NCBI GenBank assembly: GCA_964346585.1 | Contig: CAYFVQ010000153.1 | Location: 9,258-73,257 of the forward strand | Direction: 5' to 3' | DNA: 64,000 nucleotides | Origin: SOIA01 sp964346585 | Lineage (GTDB): Bacteria; Acidobacteriota; Aminicenantia; Aminicenantales; Aminicenantaceae | In this document: positions 1-8,902 of the stretch, piece after piece | How the letters are laid out: each line of letters begins with the position of its first letter | Numbering within the stretch: the stretch's first letter is position 1 | The notes under the pieces: generated by a model | Databases searched by the model: none | Told to the model about the DNA's origin: nothing | The model's input: the letters and a program-made list of their open reading frames with translations, nothing else | Translations under genes and position numbers: made by a program

Positions 1-881
1 TGCCGGGCTCTTTTTACAGCTTCCCGGTCAGAGCGCGCCGCCTGGATCAGTTTGCCCAGTTCCTCATAGGAGATTGTTTGGATGTCGTATTTCCATATGT
101 TTTTTACCAATTGAGGTACGACTCCCTTCGGCTGGGACCAGGCACCAGGTCCGCCAACCGCCAGGATTCGTGTGCCCAAGGTGTTGCGCAGGCCATACAG
201 GGCGCGCAGCCGCCAGAGAATTTCCTCTTGACTGTCAACCACAACATCATCATCATCAACACCTTTAACGGCAAGCGTATCCGTATGCTGCCTGAGATAC
301 CGCGGACTGATGATTTCATACCAGAGGTAGACTGGGCCTGACTTGTGGCGGCAGAAAAATATCATGTCCTTTCCCGCCTTTTCCAGCTCGTGGAAGATAT
401 CCATCCAGCCTCCTGCGGGATAAATCAATATCACATCAGCCGTGGAAAGGTCGTTTATTGTCGATAAATCCTTTGTCCCACGAACACGCGCTATGGGCAG
501 GAAATCGATAGGGAACTCCGCATCTGCACGAAGTCTCTTCAGCTCACCTTGAATCCGGGCCACTTCTTCGTCCGCGTTCCTTTGGGTTTGGATAGCCCCC
601 CAGGCTCGCCAGCTCGTTTGAGGTCTGCGTTTGGGTGTACTGTAAACGAGAATGGGTTTGACCTTTAAGGGGATTTTCTTAAAGCCGAGCTCCTCTGCTT
701 CATTGGCCGCTAGGTTGGGCCAAGAAAGTCCTTGTAATGCCATGCCTCCCAGAGCCGTGGCCCCCAGGCCTTTGAGAAACGTCCGTCGGGTCAGGGCATC
801 GCTTCCATGCGGAATGGACTCTCCGAAGGGACAGCAGTGCGGTTGAGTTTTATTTTTTTGTCTGGATGCATTTTTTCTCAT
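1..881 (-). CDS. Tat-exported protein, sugar-isomerase-like, 3' end outside window
   Basis: An open minus-strand frame of about 293 codons runs off the left edge of the window. The start is ATG at 881. A twin-arginine signal is visible near residue 36 (TRRTFLKGLGATALGG), so the folded protein is probably exported by the Tat system. The mature part begins KVKPILVYSTPKRRPQTSW and continues with a Rossmann-like pattern (DVILIYPAGGWMD, then ILAVGGPGAWSQP). This layout resembles the first domain of L-fucose/L-arabinose-isomerase-like proteins, which sometimes carry Tat signals. That family call is tentative because the C-terminal half, where metal ligands would lie, is missing. The gene is divergent from the TPR lipoprotein at 1140, with 258 bp between the two starts. 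Confidence 0.6.
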   Translation of the reverse strand, partial: MRKNASRQKNKTQPHCCPFGESIPHGSDALTRRTFLKGLGATALGGMALQGLSWPNLAANEAEELGFKKIPLKVKPILVYSTPKRRPQTSWRAWGAIQTQRNADEEVARIQGELKRLRADAEFPIDFLPIARVRGTKDLSTINDLSTADVILIYPAGGWMDIFHELEKAGKDMIFFCRHKSGPVYLWYEIISPRYLRQHTDTLAVKGVDDDDVVVDSQEEILWRLRALYGLRNTLGTRILAVGGPGAWSQPKGVVPQLVKNIWKYDIQTISYEELGKLIQAARSDREAVKRAR

Positions 882-1139
882 GTTGGATTTCCTTTCATTG
901 ATAGTTAGATACACTCTTTTTTTTAAAAAGTAAATGTTTTCTGAGTGGTGTCTAATCATCTGATGTTTGTTGTCTCTAGAATTTGATACCTGAGAATCCC
1001 GTTAGATACAAATCAGATCCAGCGTTAGAGAAGCCAGATGTTGAGGCAATACTCCTTTTTTAGGGAAAAGAAATTGTATTCATCATTCAATTGTGCGAAG
1101 ATAAATAATCAAAAGGTGAAATTCCTCAAAAGAATATCC

Positions 1140-1901
1140 ATGAACACTGGAAAAGTTTTACTGATTCTGGTCTTATGCCTATTCGTGATTTCTTGCGCCT
1201 CGTCTCAAGCCAAGACCGAACAGAAGCAGGCACAGGATTTCCAGGCCCAGTATGAGCGGGCGCTCGTCGCCATGAGCTATAATTTGTACGATGAGGCCAT
1301 AAGATATTTGAACAATGCTCTCTCTTTATCACCTAACCATTATCATTCCCATTATCTTCTGGCTGTCGCCTACGCCCAGAAGGGGAACAATAAAGAGGCG
1401 GCCGCGGCTTTTGAAAAAAGCCTGGAATTAAAACCGGGTAATCCTGAGGCCCATCTCAAGCTGGCGGATGTCTATCGACAGTTGAATCTCCTGGATAAAG
1501 CCGAGGAACACTATAAGAAAGCGTTGGCTATCGATAACAGCCCAACTGCCAGTTTTAATCTGGCTGTGCTTTTTTATGAGCGGGGCGAGATGGACCGGGC
1601 CCTGGAGTATGTGGAGGAATCGATCCAGAAAGGGAATCTTTCTGCTGAAGTTTTTAATCTCCAAGGAGTGCTTTTGAACCAGATGAAACGGTACTCCGAG
1701 GCCATCATCAGTTTTCAGAATGTCTTAAAAATTGATCCAAAACATGCGGTCGCGGCTATCAACATGGCTGTCGCCTACTTCAATATCAATGACCTCAACA
1801 AAGCGCGTGAAATTCTCATGAAGATTCGACCAAATGTTCAGGACCAGAAACTCAAGGACAGAATCAACGAATTGTTGGAAAAAATCAAAAAATATAGATA
1901 G
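1140..1901 (+). CDS. TPR-repeat lipoprotein
   Basis: The 253-residue protein starts at the ATG at 1140, chosen because it begins directly with a lipoprotein signal (MNTGKVLLILVLCLFVISC, lipobox cysteine 19). The frame stays open upstream to 1038, but those residues are charged and would bury the signal. After the lipobox come about six tetratricopeptide units (for example YHSHYLLAVAYAQKGNNKEA and PEAHLKLADVYRQLNLLDKA), filling residues about 40-240. The protein is expected to be a lipid-anchored protein-interaction scaffold of the PilF/NlpI type. The specific partner cannot be told from the sequence. It stands alone, followed by a repeat-bearing gap and a convergent DUF3795 gene. Confidence 0.85.
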   Translation: MNTGKVLLILVLCLFVISCASSQAKTEQKQAQDFQAQYERALVAMSYNLYDEAIRYLNNALSLSPNHYHSHYLLAVAYAQKGNNKEAAAAFEKSLELKPGNPEAHLKLADVYRQLNLLDKAEEHYKKALAIDNSPTASFNLAVLFYERGEMDRALEYVEESIQKGNLSAEVFNLQGVLLNQMKRYSEAIISFQNVLKIDPKHAVAAINMAVAYFNINDLNKAREILMKIRPNVQDQKLKDRINELLEKIKKYR

Positions 1902-1905
1902 CAAA

Positions 1906-2038
1906 TAAGGGTCGCATCTTAACATTTAACATTTCTCAATATTGGTAGAGTTAAAGGGGATAGGTCTTAACATTTAATCCATCTCAATATTGAAAGAGTT
2001 GATGAGAGCAGGTCTGAGCGTTCAACAATTCTGAACGG
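1906..2038. repeat. Direct repeats CTTAACATTTAA...TCAATATTG in convergent gap
   Basis: Two imperfect copies of CTTAACATTTAA followed by a short stretch and TCTCAATATTG lie at about 1917-1942 and 1967-1993. The first is preceded by GGTCGCATCT, a degenerate copy of the GTCGCGTCTCAA motif seen elsewhere in the window. No hairpin terminator is obvious between the two convergent genes. Confidence 0.5.
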
Positions 2039-2039
2039 A

Positions 2040-2483
2040 TTACCTCTTCAGTTCAGCGGTCCACTTCTCGATGAGTTCGTGTGAGTCAGTATCATCGGTC
2101 TTGACAAACATGCCCGCTTTCCTGGCGCCTGTTTGCATATTCTCCAGCAATTCGGCATTTTTACACTCCTCTGGATGATCGCATTGACTGCAGTCGGATA
2201 AATTCTGACTCGAAACGCAGGCTCTAATTTCACAATTATCTCTGCCTCCCCCCTTTAAACATCCGGGACAGAGAGACATTTTCTGTATAGACTTCAGTCC
2301 CTTCATGAATTCCTTGAAGTCGATATCCTTGGGGCCCCATTGTTCCACATCATAATTTTTTATGATTTCCTCTTGTTTCTTCGTTAATTCCCTCAATTGT
2401 CCATTGGCCACTGCGCAGCTTCCACACCAGATTCCGCAATATCCGATTTGATTCTTCACATTGTCGAAAGGATCGGATGTCAT
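2040..2483 (-). CDS. DUF3795 cysteine-rich protein
   Basis: This 147-residue soluble protein has the cysteine layout of the DUF3795 family: an N-terminal YCGIWCGSCAVANGQ, a central CPGCLKGGGRDNCEIRAC, and DCSQCDHPEEC. The spacing suggests a bound zinc or iron-sulfur centre. The function of the family is unknown. The start at 2483 is preceded on the minus strand by GGAGGAAGAA, a good ribosome binding site. It has no signal peptide. It is convergent with the TPR lipoprotein and is probably a single-gene unit. Confidence 0.85.
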   Translation of the reverse strand: MTSDPFDNVKNQIGYCGIWCGSCAVANGQLRELTKKQEEIIKNYDVEQWGPKDIDFKEFMKGLKSIQKMSLCPGCLKGGGRDNCEIRACVSSQNLSDCSQCDHPEECKNAELLENMQTGARKAGMFVKTDDTDSHELIEKWTAELKR

Positions 2484-2663
2484 TGTTTCTTCCTCCTGAA
2501 AAAACGTTGTCGCGTCTTAAAATTTTGTGAATATTTCTTTGTGTCTTGATGTAACTATAAACAAATCAAATATAAGATTGATTGTCAAATATTAAAAGAC
2601 GTCTCTGTTGTTTGGTTTGAGTCGATGTGCTCTGAGCTGAACTGATTACCACTAATTAACGAT

Positions 2664-3410
2664 TCAGAATTTTAGGAATACTTCAATATTTTGCTTGGCT
2701 GCTCGCCACCAGTCTGGCTCTCTGGGGTCTTCCTGAGGATTCCAGTAACCGATGAATGCAGGTCGGTTATATCCAATACCGAAATACCAGTATATTTTGT
2801 TAATACATCCCGCTGGGCAGTCCCCCCAGCCTTCATAGAATAGATATGTAATTCCGCGGTATGTTTGTCGGGGATAAACTCTAGATGAATCTCCCCCCCA
2901 AAAGTCGGGTTCGGCATATATTACACCTGGAAGAGTCCCGTATATTTCTGCCAGACGGCGGGGATGTAGCCTGTCCCTAAAATTCAAAACAACCCAGTCA
3001 TTTCGAATGGAGCTTGTATCTATATTTATAACTTCATAGCTTTCGTTAAGTTGATCCCAGGAATGATATTCATCATTTGCCACTTGTTGAGCTGTCGCAC
3101 TGTCGAAACTGATAATAAGACAACTCGGAATCCAAGGTGGCTCAAACCTTATTCGACTAAAGGAACTATATTTTTCGATGTAGATTGAGCGAATCTCCGC
3201 CAAATCCCCCAATACTTGACTGCTAAGATCATCGGGAGCGATGAGTTCCCCGGATAAACAAAGAGCGACAAGCTCTGCTTCTACATAGTCTTCAGCGGTG
3301 AGTTCGATATCCTGCTTGCGGAGCGAACTAAATGGATTAGAGCATTTAATGATCCAGCAGGATACCAAACTCAACAAGAGAATTATTCTCCATATTTTAG
3401 CTTTAGACAC
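2664..3410 (-). CDS. Unrecognised secreted lipoprotein
   Basis: This 248-residue protein starts with GTG at 3410, next to a G-rich ribosome binding site (GGGGGGAGAA). The N terminus is a hydrophobic signal (IILLLSLVSCWIIKC), with Cys17 or Cys23 as possible lipidation sites. I do not recognise a family. The middle contains LAEIYGTLPGVIYAEPD, a phrase like the end of fervidolysin-type or I9 prodomains of subtilases, followed by an aromatic-rich, cysteine-containing C terminus (GWGDCPAGC, YWYFGIGYNRP). It could be a prodomain-like inhibitor, but no protease gene is adjacent. Function is open. Confidence 0.6.
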   Translation of the reverse strand: MSKAKIWRIILLLSLVSCWIIKCSNPFSSLRKQDIELTAEDYVEAELVALCLSGELIAPDDLSSQVLGDLAEIRSIYIEKYSSFSRIRFEPPWIPSCLIISFDSATAQQVANDEYHSWDQLNESYEVINIDTSSIRNDWVVLNFRDRLHPRRLAEIYGTLPGVIYAEPDFWGGDSSRVYPRQTYRGITYLFYEGWGDCPAGCINKIYWYFGIGYNRPAFIGYWNPQEDPREPDWWRAAKQNIEVFLKF

Positions 3411-3556
3411 TTCTCCCCCCCGAAAAAGATTAGCAGTTCTTGTTCAACTCACTCCCGTTTTTTTGCTGATTCTTCTATTAATAAGATAAGTAGAGATAGA
3501 ATAGATGTCAATTAAGAGAAGTATGTCTAGTGCAACATCTTAATCCTAGACACGTC

Positions 3557-5230
3557 TCACCTCGTCAGCACCCTCCCGGGCCTTTTCCAGGTCAGTTCTC
3601 CCTTGTCGACAACAAACGTCCCGTTAACCATCACAAACTCGATTCCCTCGGCGTACTGGTGAGGCTCAAAGAAGGTGGCTGTGTCTTTGATAGTGTTCAG
3701 GTCGAAAACAACAAGGTCTGCATAGAATCCTTCCCGAATCATTCCCCTGTCTCGAAGGCCCATGATCTGTGCGGGGAGTGAGGTCGATGCCCGGACCGCA
3801 TTCTCGAGAGATATGGCTTTCCTTTCAAGAGCGTAATGCCTGATTTTGCGGGGGAATGTTCCATAGTATCGGGCATGGACAGGCCCGTCTTCAGGAAGGG
3901 CTATGCTGGCATCCGAGGATGTGGCCGTCCAGGGTTGGGCAGAAAACGCTTCAATATCTATCTCAGACATTGAGAAGCCGCGCATTCTCGCCCCTCCCCG
4001 TCTTTTCGGATTGCCCTCTAACTGTAATTTTATGGCCATGTCTGCGGCAGATATTTTGTGCTCTTCAGCAAGCTGGGCCAGGTTTTTCCCGATATAAGAC
4101 TTATCTGGGTAGTCCATGATTACGATATTCTCTGCGCCGCCTCTCCAGTTGAGCGCATGTTTGATATCACCGTATAAATCCTTCTTTTTCTCAGGGTCTT
4201 CCAGCACTTTTTTCAGCTCTTCCTGGGGATTTCTACCGAGCGCCCATCGGGGAATCAGTACGGTTGATCCGTCGCTTCCGGATGAATTATACGGATAGCA
4301 GTCCGCCCATATGTCCACTCCCTGGGCGCGCGCCTCATTGATCAATCGAATGATGGCTCTGCTCCCACCCCAGAAATCCGCGCCTCTGGCTTTAATGTGC
4401 ACTGCGACGACCGTTGCCCCTGTCCGCTTCCCGACCTCAATCAGTTCGAGGATGTTCTGCAGCATGTTCGGAGGTCCCGGTTCATCTTGGCTGGGCACAT
4501 ACCACATGGGAGAGAGGCCTGATGCGCGCTCATGCGCCATAAAAATACCTCCATAGGGAACGATCTCTTTCACCAGGGAGGCGACTTCATCGACGGTGCT
4601 CCAAATACTGGGTGCGTATTCAAGGCCAGAGGACATTCCTGCCGCTCCTTCTTCCATCGCCTTGTGGATGAGCTCCTGCATCTGGCGGATTTCATCTTGA
4701 GTGGCGGGCCTTCGAAAATCGCCTTTCATCACGTATCTCCGGATTGTATTATGTCCGATTAAGAGTATGGCATTCGGGCCAATTCCCTTTTGTGTGAGGA
4801 CTTCCTTCTGCGTTTTTATAGAAAGAGGTGAACCCCCGCAGTGATTGGAGACCAGAGTCGTCACCCCTTGACTGATGAAGTTGGGCGCAAAATACCGTTT
4901 TTCATTCTCGCCGGTCCATACTTTTTCGCTGTTGACCCGATCATAGGCATGGGTGTGGATGTCGATAAACCCAGGAGAAATGATTTTTCCCTCAATATCG
5001 ATTATCCTTGCCGCTTTAACTTTGTCTTTTAATCGGCCCACTGCCGCAATTTTTCCGTCCTTAATTCCGACATCTGCGTAAAAACAGGGATTGCCCGTTC
5101 CGTCTAAAACTCTACCATTTACGAAGAGCACGTCAAATGACTCGCCTTTCTGAGCGGATAAGAAATAAGGATTGGCCAGGAAGAAAAGCATGGCCAGACA
5201 AACAATGGAAAGAATTTTAATGTTTTTCAT
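3557..5230 (-). CDS. Exported N-acyl-D-amino-acid deacylase (D-aminoacylase)
   Basis: This is an amidohydrolase-superfamily protein of about 557 residues. The ATG at 5230 is preferred over the in-frame ATG at 5242 because GGAG lies six bases upstream of it and it opens directly into a signal peptide (IKILSIVCLAMLFFLANPYFLSA). The first metal-binding strand is GFIDIHTHAYD (His about 92 and 94, Asp about 97). The family hallmarks GGIFMAHERASG, VAVHIKARG, ADCYPYNSSGS, the catalytic-Asp region SSDASIA and the C-terminal ARYYGTFPRKIRHYA are all present. The family hydrolyses N-acyl-D-amino acids to D-amino acids and acyl groups. Export suggests a role in scavenging D-amino-acid-containing peptides or peptidoglycan fragments. 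It is a single gene with no catabolic partners nearby. Confidence 0.9.
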   Translation of the reverse strand: MKNIKILSIVCLAMLFFLANPYFLSAQKGESFDVLFVNGRVLDGTGNPCFYADVGIKDGKIAAVGRLKDKVKAARIIDIEGKIISPGFIDIHTHAYDRVNSEKVWTGENEKRYFAPNFISQGVTTLVSNHCGGSPLSIKTQKEVLTQKGIGPNAILLIGHNTIRRYVMKGDFRRPATQDEIRQMQELIHKAMEEGAAGMSSGLEYAPSIWSTVDEVASLVKEIVPYGGIFMAHERASGLSPMWYVPSQDEPGPPNMLQNILELIEVGKRTGATVVAVHIKARGADFWGGSRAIIRLINEARAQGVDIWADCYPYNSSGSDGSTVLIPRWALGRNPQEELKKVLEDPEKKKDLYGDIKHALNWRGGAENIVIMDYPDKSYIGKNLAQLAEEHKISAADMAIKLQLEGNPKRRGGARMRGFSMSEIDIEAFSAQPWTATSSDASIALPEDGPVHARYYGTFPRKIRHYALERKAISLENAVRASTSLPAQIMGLRDRGMIREGFYADLVVFDLNTIKDTATFFEPHQYAEGIEFVMVNGTFVVDKGELTWKRPGRVLTR

Positions 5231-5580
5231 TTTGGACTCCATCGTGCTTTTGGCTATAGGTTATCGATTGATCACTATTTTATCAACAATTAGAGAAAAA
5301 ATTAAAATCGGAATAATTTTGACAGATTTGTAATAGAGGATAGAAGAGTATTTTTTGGATGAGCCTCTTGTGGTGGTTTAAAAAAACTGACTTCACAATT
5401 GCCGCATGAAGAAGAGAAAGCCCCCTTTGTTCCTTCAGCGGAGTAAAAGACTCTGAAATAGAGGATAGGTAATTCTTTAATAGTTTTTTGCCTTCAGTTC
5501 AAATTTTTACTATCATAGTGTCTACAGCAGAGAATCACACCTGCTTATAAAGAGGTATGGGAGTTATTCGGGTCTGAAAA
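5231..5580. other. 350-bp divergent intergenic region
   Basis: AT-rich spacer between the divergent D-aminoacylase and GNAT genes. It holds a plausible promoter for the GNAT gene (5488-5516). A TTGACA at 5319 has no convincing -10 box. No small gene is supported. Confidence 0.5.
5488..5516 (+). promoter_or_regulatory. Possible sigma70-type promoter of the GNAT gene
   Basis: TTGCCT (5488-5493), a 17-base spacer, then TATCAT (5511-5516), 4/6 and 5/6 matches to consensus. It lies 65 bases before the GNAT start. Confidence 0.35.
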
Positions 5581-6096
5581 ATGGCTTTAGACGTGAAAAT
5601 TAGAGAGTACCGTCCAAAGGATCTGGAGCAGGTTCTCGAGCTGGTCAAGGAGCTTGAATCTGAGCTGGCGGAGAAATTCACGGATGTGAAAATCAAATCA
5701 GGGATTGACGATTACAGGAACCGTTATTTAAAGGTAGGAAACAAGTACAAAATCTTTGTCGCGGTTGTTGATGGAAAAGTAGTGGGGTATCTCATGGGCT
5801 ATCCCTCGCTTGGTGCACCTGAAGTAGATAACATGTATGACATCCTTCCTGTTTCATCCAAATGGACTCCTCCCGAGTTCTTCCTGCAGATCACGTTTGT
5901 CTCCAAATCATTCAGGAACCAGGGAATATCCAAAAATCTCCACAAAGAAATAATCAAGTATGTCAAAAAGCAGGGACACAAAGAAGTTTATGCCTGTATC
6001 GCTAAATGGAATATACCTGAGATCAAAGTTATCCGGTCCCTGAAATTCAAACTGAAGGACCTGGGCTACAGATACAGATTAACATTAAAATTATAA
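5581..6096 (+). CDS. GNAT-family N-acetyltransferase
   Basis: This 171-residue protein follows the GNAT order: an N-terminal IREYRPKDLEQVLELVKEL strand-helix, a central beta strand FVAVVDGKVVGYLMGY, and the acetyl-CoA loop ITFVSKSFRNQGISKNLHKE (the family's R/Q-x-x-G-x-G/A motif, with Ser in place of the last small residue). The C-terminal YACIAKWNIPEIKVIRSLKFK is the usual strand before the final helix. GNAT enzymes move an acetyl group from acetyl-CoA to an amine; the substrate cannot be inferred. It ends at a hairpin shared with the convergent methyltransferase. Confidence 0.85.
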   Translation: MALDVKIREYRPKDLEQVLELVKELESELAEKFTDVKIKSGIDDYRNRYLKVGNKYKIFVAVVDGKVVGYLMGYPSLGAPEVDNMYDILPVSSKWTPPEFFLQITFVSKSFRNQGISKNLHKEIIKYVKKQGHKEVYACIAKWNIPEIKVIRSLKFKLKDLGYRYRLTLKL

Positions 6097-6120
6097 AAAA
6101 AGGGGACAGGCCCCTTTTTT
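6096..6120. terminator. Bidirectional intrinsic terminator between convergent genes
   Basis: AAAAAAGGGG, loop ACAGG, CCCCTTTTTT: a ten-pair stem with A and T tracts on either side, so it can work in both directions. It starts at the stop codon of the GNAT gene and overlaps the stop of the methyltransferase gene. It is a short member of the GGGGACAGGCCCC repeat family found in other gaps here. Confidence 0.85.
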
Positions 6121-6796
6121 ATTTCTCCACTCGAATTTCACAGAATATACTGGATCGATCCACCTCAGTGATTTTGGATAAAATTGGAAGGCCAGAAGTC
6201 AATGCCGCAAAATCATCGGGATCGACCGTAGAAGCCTTGAATCCATCCTTGCATACAATGACTCCTTTTCCGGTAACCGCTTCATCAATTTCTCCAATGA
6301 GTCCCTGCTCTGCCTGGAGGCGAAACCAGCCCAGACGGTCTTTCCAGAAGTGTTCCGAATAGCTGGAAAAGAGTGCAATTCCTCCTGGTTTAATAACGCG
6401 CACCGATTCTTCAAGTACCTTTTGCTGATTGACAGCAAATGCGGAGATTCCGTTCTGGATACAGACCACTGCATCAAAGCAATGTTTTCTGAATCCGAGT
6501 TCAACCGCATTCATTTCAAGAAGAAAACAGGAAGAGATATTTCCGATGAATTCGCGTGCCATGAGTAAGCTGGCGTATGATGTATCGATGCCTGCGACTT
6601 TTTCAACCTTTCCCAGTAACCTCTGGAGAATCCGGCCATATCCGCATCCGAGCTCCAGGACTCTATCGGTGCCCTTTAACTTGTCCAGTACATATTCTAT
6701 CTCAGCTTCAAGATATTGTTTGACCCTTGGAGGAGCGATCTCGTAGCATCGCTTCAGGCGCTCAGCTGATAGTTTTTCGGCATAATATTTACTCAT
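6119..6796 (-). CDS. Class I SAM-dependent methyltransferase
   Basis: The 225-residue protein has the class I methyltransferase fold. Motif I is VLELGCGYGR at residues 46-55, and the acidic end of strand 2 is VAGIDTSYASLLMAR. Motif IV is FDAVVCIQNGISAF, and the post-motif region is VIKPGGIALFSSYSEHFW. It transfers a methyl group from S-adenosylmethionine; the acceptor is unknown. No signal peptide is seen. It has the Methyltransf_11/25 layout and no specific subfamily mark. The gene lies downstream of and convergent to the GNAT gene. Confidence 0.85.
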   Translation of the reverse strand: MSKYYAEKLSAERLKRCYEIAPPRVKQYLEAEIEYVLDKLKGTDRVLELGCGYGRILQRLLGKVEKVAGIDTSYASLLMAREFIGNISSCFLLEMNAVELGFRKHCFDAVVCIQNGISAFAVNQQKVLEESVRVIKPGGIALFSSYSEHFWKDRLGWFRLQAEQGLIGEIDEAVTGKGVIVCKDGFKASTVDPDDFAALTSGLPILSKITEVDRSSIFCEIRVEK

Positions 6797-6854
6797 AAAA
6801 ATTTAGATGTTCCAGGACAGGCTTGGTTTAGTATATCACTTTTGTAGAAATATC

Positions 6855-6882
6855 TTGACAGATATTAAATAGTTCTGATAAA
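6855..6882 (+). promoter_or_regulatory. Probable sigma70-type promoter of the beta-helix gene
   Basis: TTGACA (6855-6860), a 16-base spacer and GATAAA (6877-6882). It would give a leader of about 165 nt before the start at 7053. The arrangement matches the stronger promoter at 8662. Confidence 0.5.
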
Positions 6883-6982
6883 TTACTTCCGCTTGTTATT
6901 AGGGGATAAGCAATCATTTATTCTTCAACACATAGAGTATCAATCCATGTAGAGCGAAAGATTATGCCATTAAAAATGAGAA

Positions 6983-6993
6983 AAGGAGGTGAG
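6983..6993 (+). promoter_or_regulatory. Orphan Shine-Dalgarno-like sequence in the leader
   Basis: AAAGGAGGTGA is a perfect complement of the usual 16S rRNA 3' end, yet no ATG, GTG or TTG lies at a usable distance after it. The true start at 7053 has its own GGGGGGAT site. Similar orphan sites occur at 8825 (GAGGTGAT) and 11431 (GAGGAGGTGG) before the next two secreted-protein genes. Confidence 0.4.
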
Positions 6994-7052
6994 AATCAAG
7001 CCGATAAATAGAACTTAAAAACCGTATTAAAACTAAAGTAAGGGGGGATAAA

Positions 7053-8411
7053 ATGTTTAAAAGATTCCACAAAAAACTTTTCATTCTTTTTTCCATTTCC
7101 CTAACTATTTTCCTGACCTCTGGAAGTCAAGCCATTGCTGAAACCTGGGATGTCTATCCAACGATGACCCGGTTAGAAATTCAGGCTGTAGTTGATTCTG
7201 CTTCAGATGGAGACACAATCTGTTTTCAACCTGGCGATTATGACTGGACCGATGCGCCAGTGATTTTTAAAGGATATAACTCAGGCGCGATCAATATTAT
7301 CGAGAAAAGCCTTATTCTAAAAGGAGAAAATGGAACTCTCATTTTCGGACCTGACAGCATAAATGGAACTGGTGATGATGCATATGGAGCGAATGCTTTT
7401 CATGTTATTGATTTAGATATTGATAACGATGTTACATTTGACAACCTCAATTTTCAAAATTTCTTAAGAGGCGTAGCAGTCTCTTACAGTACTCTCCTTC
7501 CTGAAGACTACATCGCAGAACCAAATGCTCGAAATATTGCAGTAAAAAATTGCACATTCACTGCCATCCATCGTGATGCTATCTCTCTATCCAATGTGAG
7601 AGGAGATATCTTGATTCAGAATAATGAAATGTCTGTCGCAAGGATGGGGATGTTCATCGATTGGGTTTGGTCCAGGAACAATGACTGGCAGCCTGAAGAT
7701 TCGCATGTTCGAATTCTTGGAAATGAAATTTATTCATCTTTCCGGGGTATCTATCTGTCCATGACAACAAAAGTTGCGGTTATGGGAAATGAAATAGAGT
7801 GCCCGGGTGTTGGAATACACAATAACCGCACGAGGAAGGGAACCGTTATAGCCGAAAATTCTTTCTTCAATTGTTTTTCGGGGATTCGTATTAATGGAGG
7901 TTGGTATCTTGGAGTAAAATATGAAGCCGAAGAAGCGGTTATAGAAAAAAATGAGTTCTTTGACATGCGGGTGTATGGCATTGTACTTTTTGGGAATGCG
8001 TGTTCAAACCACACAGTAAGCAAGAATGATATTCATATGCTTCCCTACAGTAGAGCGGGAATTTTCACGAGATCCTACAGCGATTATTTCGGGCAGAATA
8101 AAATAACAGGCTCAGGCCGGTACGCTTTCTTGCTCCGTGGAGGGCCCGGCTTCTGGGCTCATCATGAAACTCTGCACGCGAATAATGTGAACAAATTCAC
8201 TCCTGATGACTGCCACTTTTATCTGGGTGACTCAACGCATGACAATTTGATCGTGGGCTCTGGAATGGGACACAATACTTATGTCGATGATGGTTACAAC
8301 AACAGAATTACCGGAGCGATGCCGATGACCGGTGGAATCGGACAGGATCTCCGTGAGGCCATCAAGGAAAGAAACGAAGAATTACTGGAAGCAGAAAAAA
8401 TCATATTCTAA
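7053..8411 (+). CDS. Secreted right-handed beta-helix protein
   Basis: This 452-residue protein has a clear Sec signal peptide (LFILFSISLTIFLTSGSQAIA). It is followed by the pattern of a right-handed parallel beta-helix of the NosD / pectate-lyase-like type. It opens with an expansion like IQAVVDSASDGDTICFQPGDYDW. Short repeating strands rich in N and V follow (IAVKNCTFTAIHRDAI, ILIQNNEMSVARM, VRILGNEIYSSFRGIYLSM, VAVMGNEIECPGVGIHNN, AVIEKNEFFDMRVYGIVLFG). Such proteins usually bind or cleave polysaccharide. I see no definite catalytic residues, so the function is unresolved. The start has a strong ribosome binding site (GGGGGGATAAAATG). A decayed duplicate with about 1.07 kb deleted lies at 14186-14462. 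Confidence 0.8.
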   Translation: MFKRFHKKLFILFSISLTIFLTSGSQAIAETWDVYPTMTRLEIQAVVDSASDGDTICFQPGDYDWTDAPVIFKGYNSGAINIIEKSLILKGENGTLIFGPDSINGTGDDAYGANAFHVIDLDIDNDVTFDNLNFQNFLRGVAVSYSTLLPEDYIAEPNARNIAVKNCTFTAIHRDAISLSNVRGDILIQNNEMSVARMGMFIDWVWSRNNDWQPEDSHVRILGNEIYSSFRGIYLSMTTKVAVMGNEIECPGVGIHNNRTRKGTVIAENSFFNCFSGIRINGGWYLGVKYEAEEAVIEKNEFFDMRVYGIVLFGNACSNHTVSKNDIHMLPYSRAGIFTRSYSDYFGQNKITGSGRYAFLLRGGPGFWAHHETLHANNVNKFTPDDCHFYLGDSTHDNLIVGSGMGHNTYVDDGYNNRITGAMPMTGGIGQDLREAIKERNEELLEAEKIIF

Positions 8412-8440
8412 AAAAAGCTGAGTGGCTTATTTTTTTCGTA
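8409..8440 (+). terminator. Probable terminator of the beta-helix gene
   Basis: AAAAAAAGC, loop TGAGTG, GCTTATTTTTTT directly after the stop codon: an imperfect stem with a strong T tract. The same hairpin follows the decayed copy at 14462. Confidence 0.55.
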
Positions 8441-8902
8441 CACATTAAAAGATGAAAATAGGGTTTTTCGATCATCCAACTCAAGTCGAATAAAAAACGA
8501 GGTAGTTTTAAATCATGCGAAATGAGTCTAACTTTCAATCTCTTGATTTAACCTTTAACTCAGAACAGAATTGCTGCTTTGAAAAAACTCACTTCCTCCA
8601 GTCTTAATAATTAGAATTTGGAAAAAATAGAAAAAATTAAATTTTTTTTTAAAAAAATAACTTGACATCAATCATTTGAATTCTATAAATTGAGTTTATC
8701 ACAAGCTCAAAGGAATGGGAAAGAAATGCCTGCTCTGAGCATTCAAACCATTAACATCTCACAGTTACCTTTAACTTCAAGCTGAGATCTGCAAAAAATT
8801 CAGGTTAATATCCTAAAAAAGGAAGAGGTGATAATTAAACAGAGTTGTACTTATAAAATTTAAATCACTTGTTCTTCAAATGAAATGAAAGGGGATAAAT
8901 AA
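8441..8902 (+). other. 460-bp leader and promoter region before the subtilase
   Basis: The first 50 bases (to about 8493) are duplicated downstream of the pseudogene at 14462. The rest is AT-rich, with a good promoter at 8662-8689, a possible orphan ribosome site at 8825 (GAGGTGATAATTAA) and the true site AAAGGGGATAAATAA before 8903. No coding frame is supported. Confidence 0.5.
8662..8689 (+). promoter_or_regulatory. Sigma70-type promoter of the subtilase gene
   Basis: TTGACA (8662-8667), a 16-base spacer and TATAAA (8684-8689). It matches the consensus fully at -35 and at five of six positions at -10. The predicted leader is about 205 nt. Confidence 0.6.

Noticed and set aside
5319..5345. 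TTGACA at 5319 as a promoter
   Set aside because: No acceptable -10 box at 16-18 bases downstream.
6989..7018. GTG-initiated leader peptide after the orphan ribosome site
   Set aside because: The GTG overlaps the Shine-Dalgarno sequence itself, leaving no spacer, so initiation there is unlikely; similar frames at 8828 and 11437 fail for the same reason.
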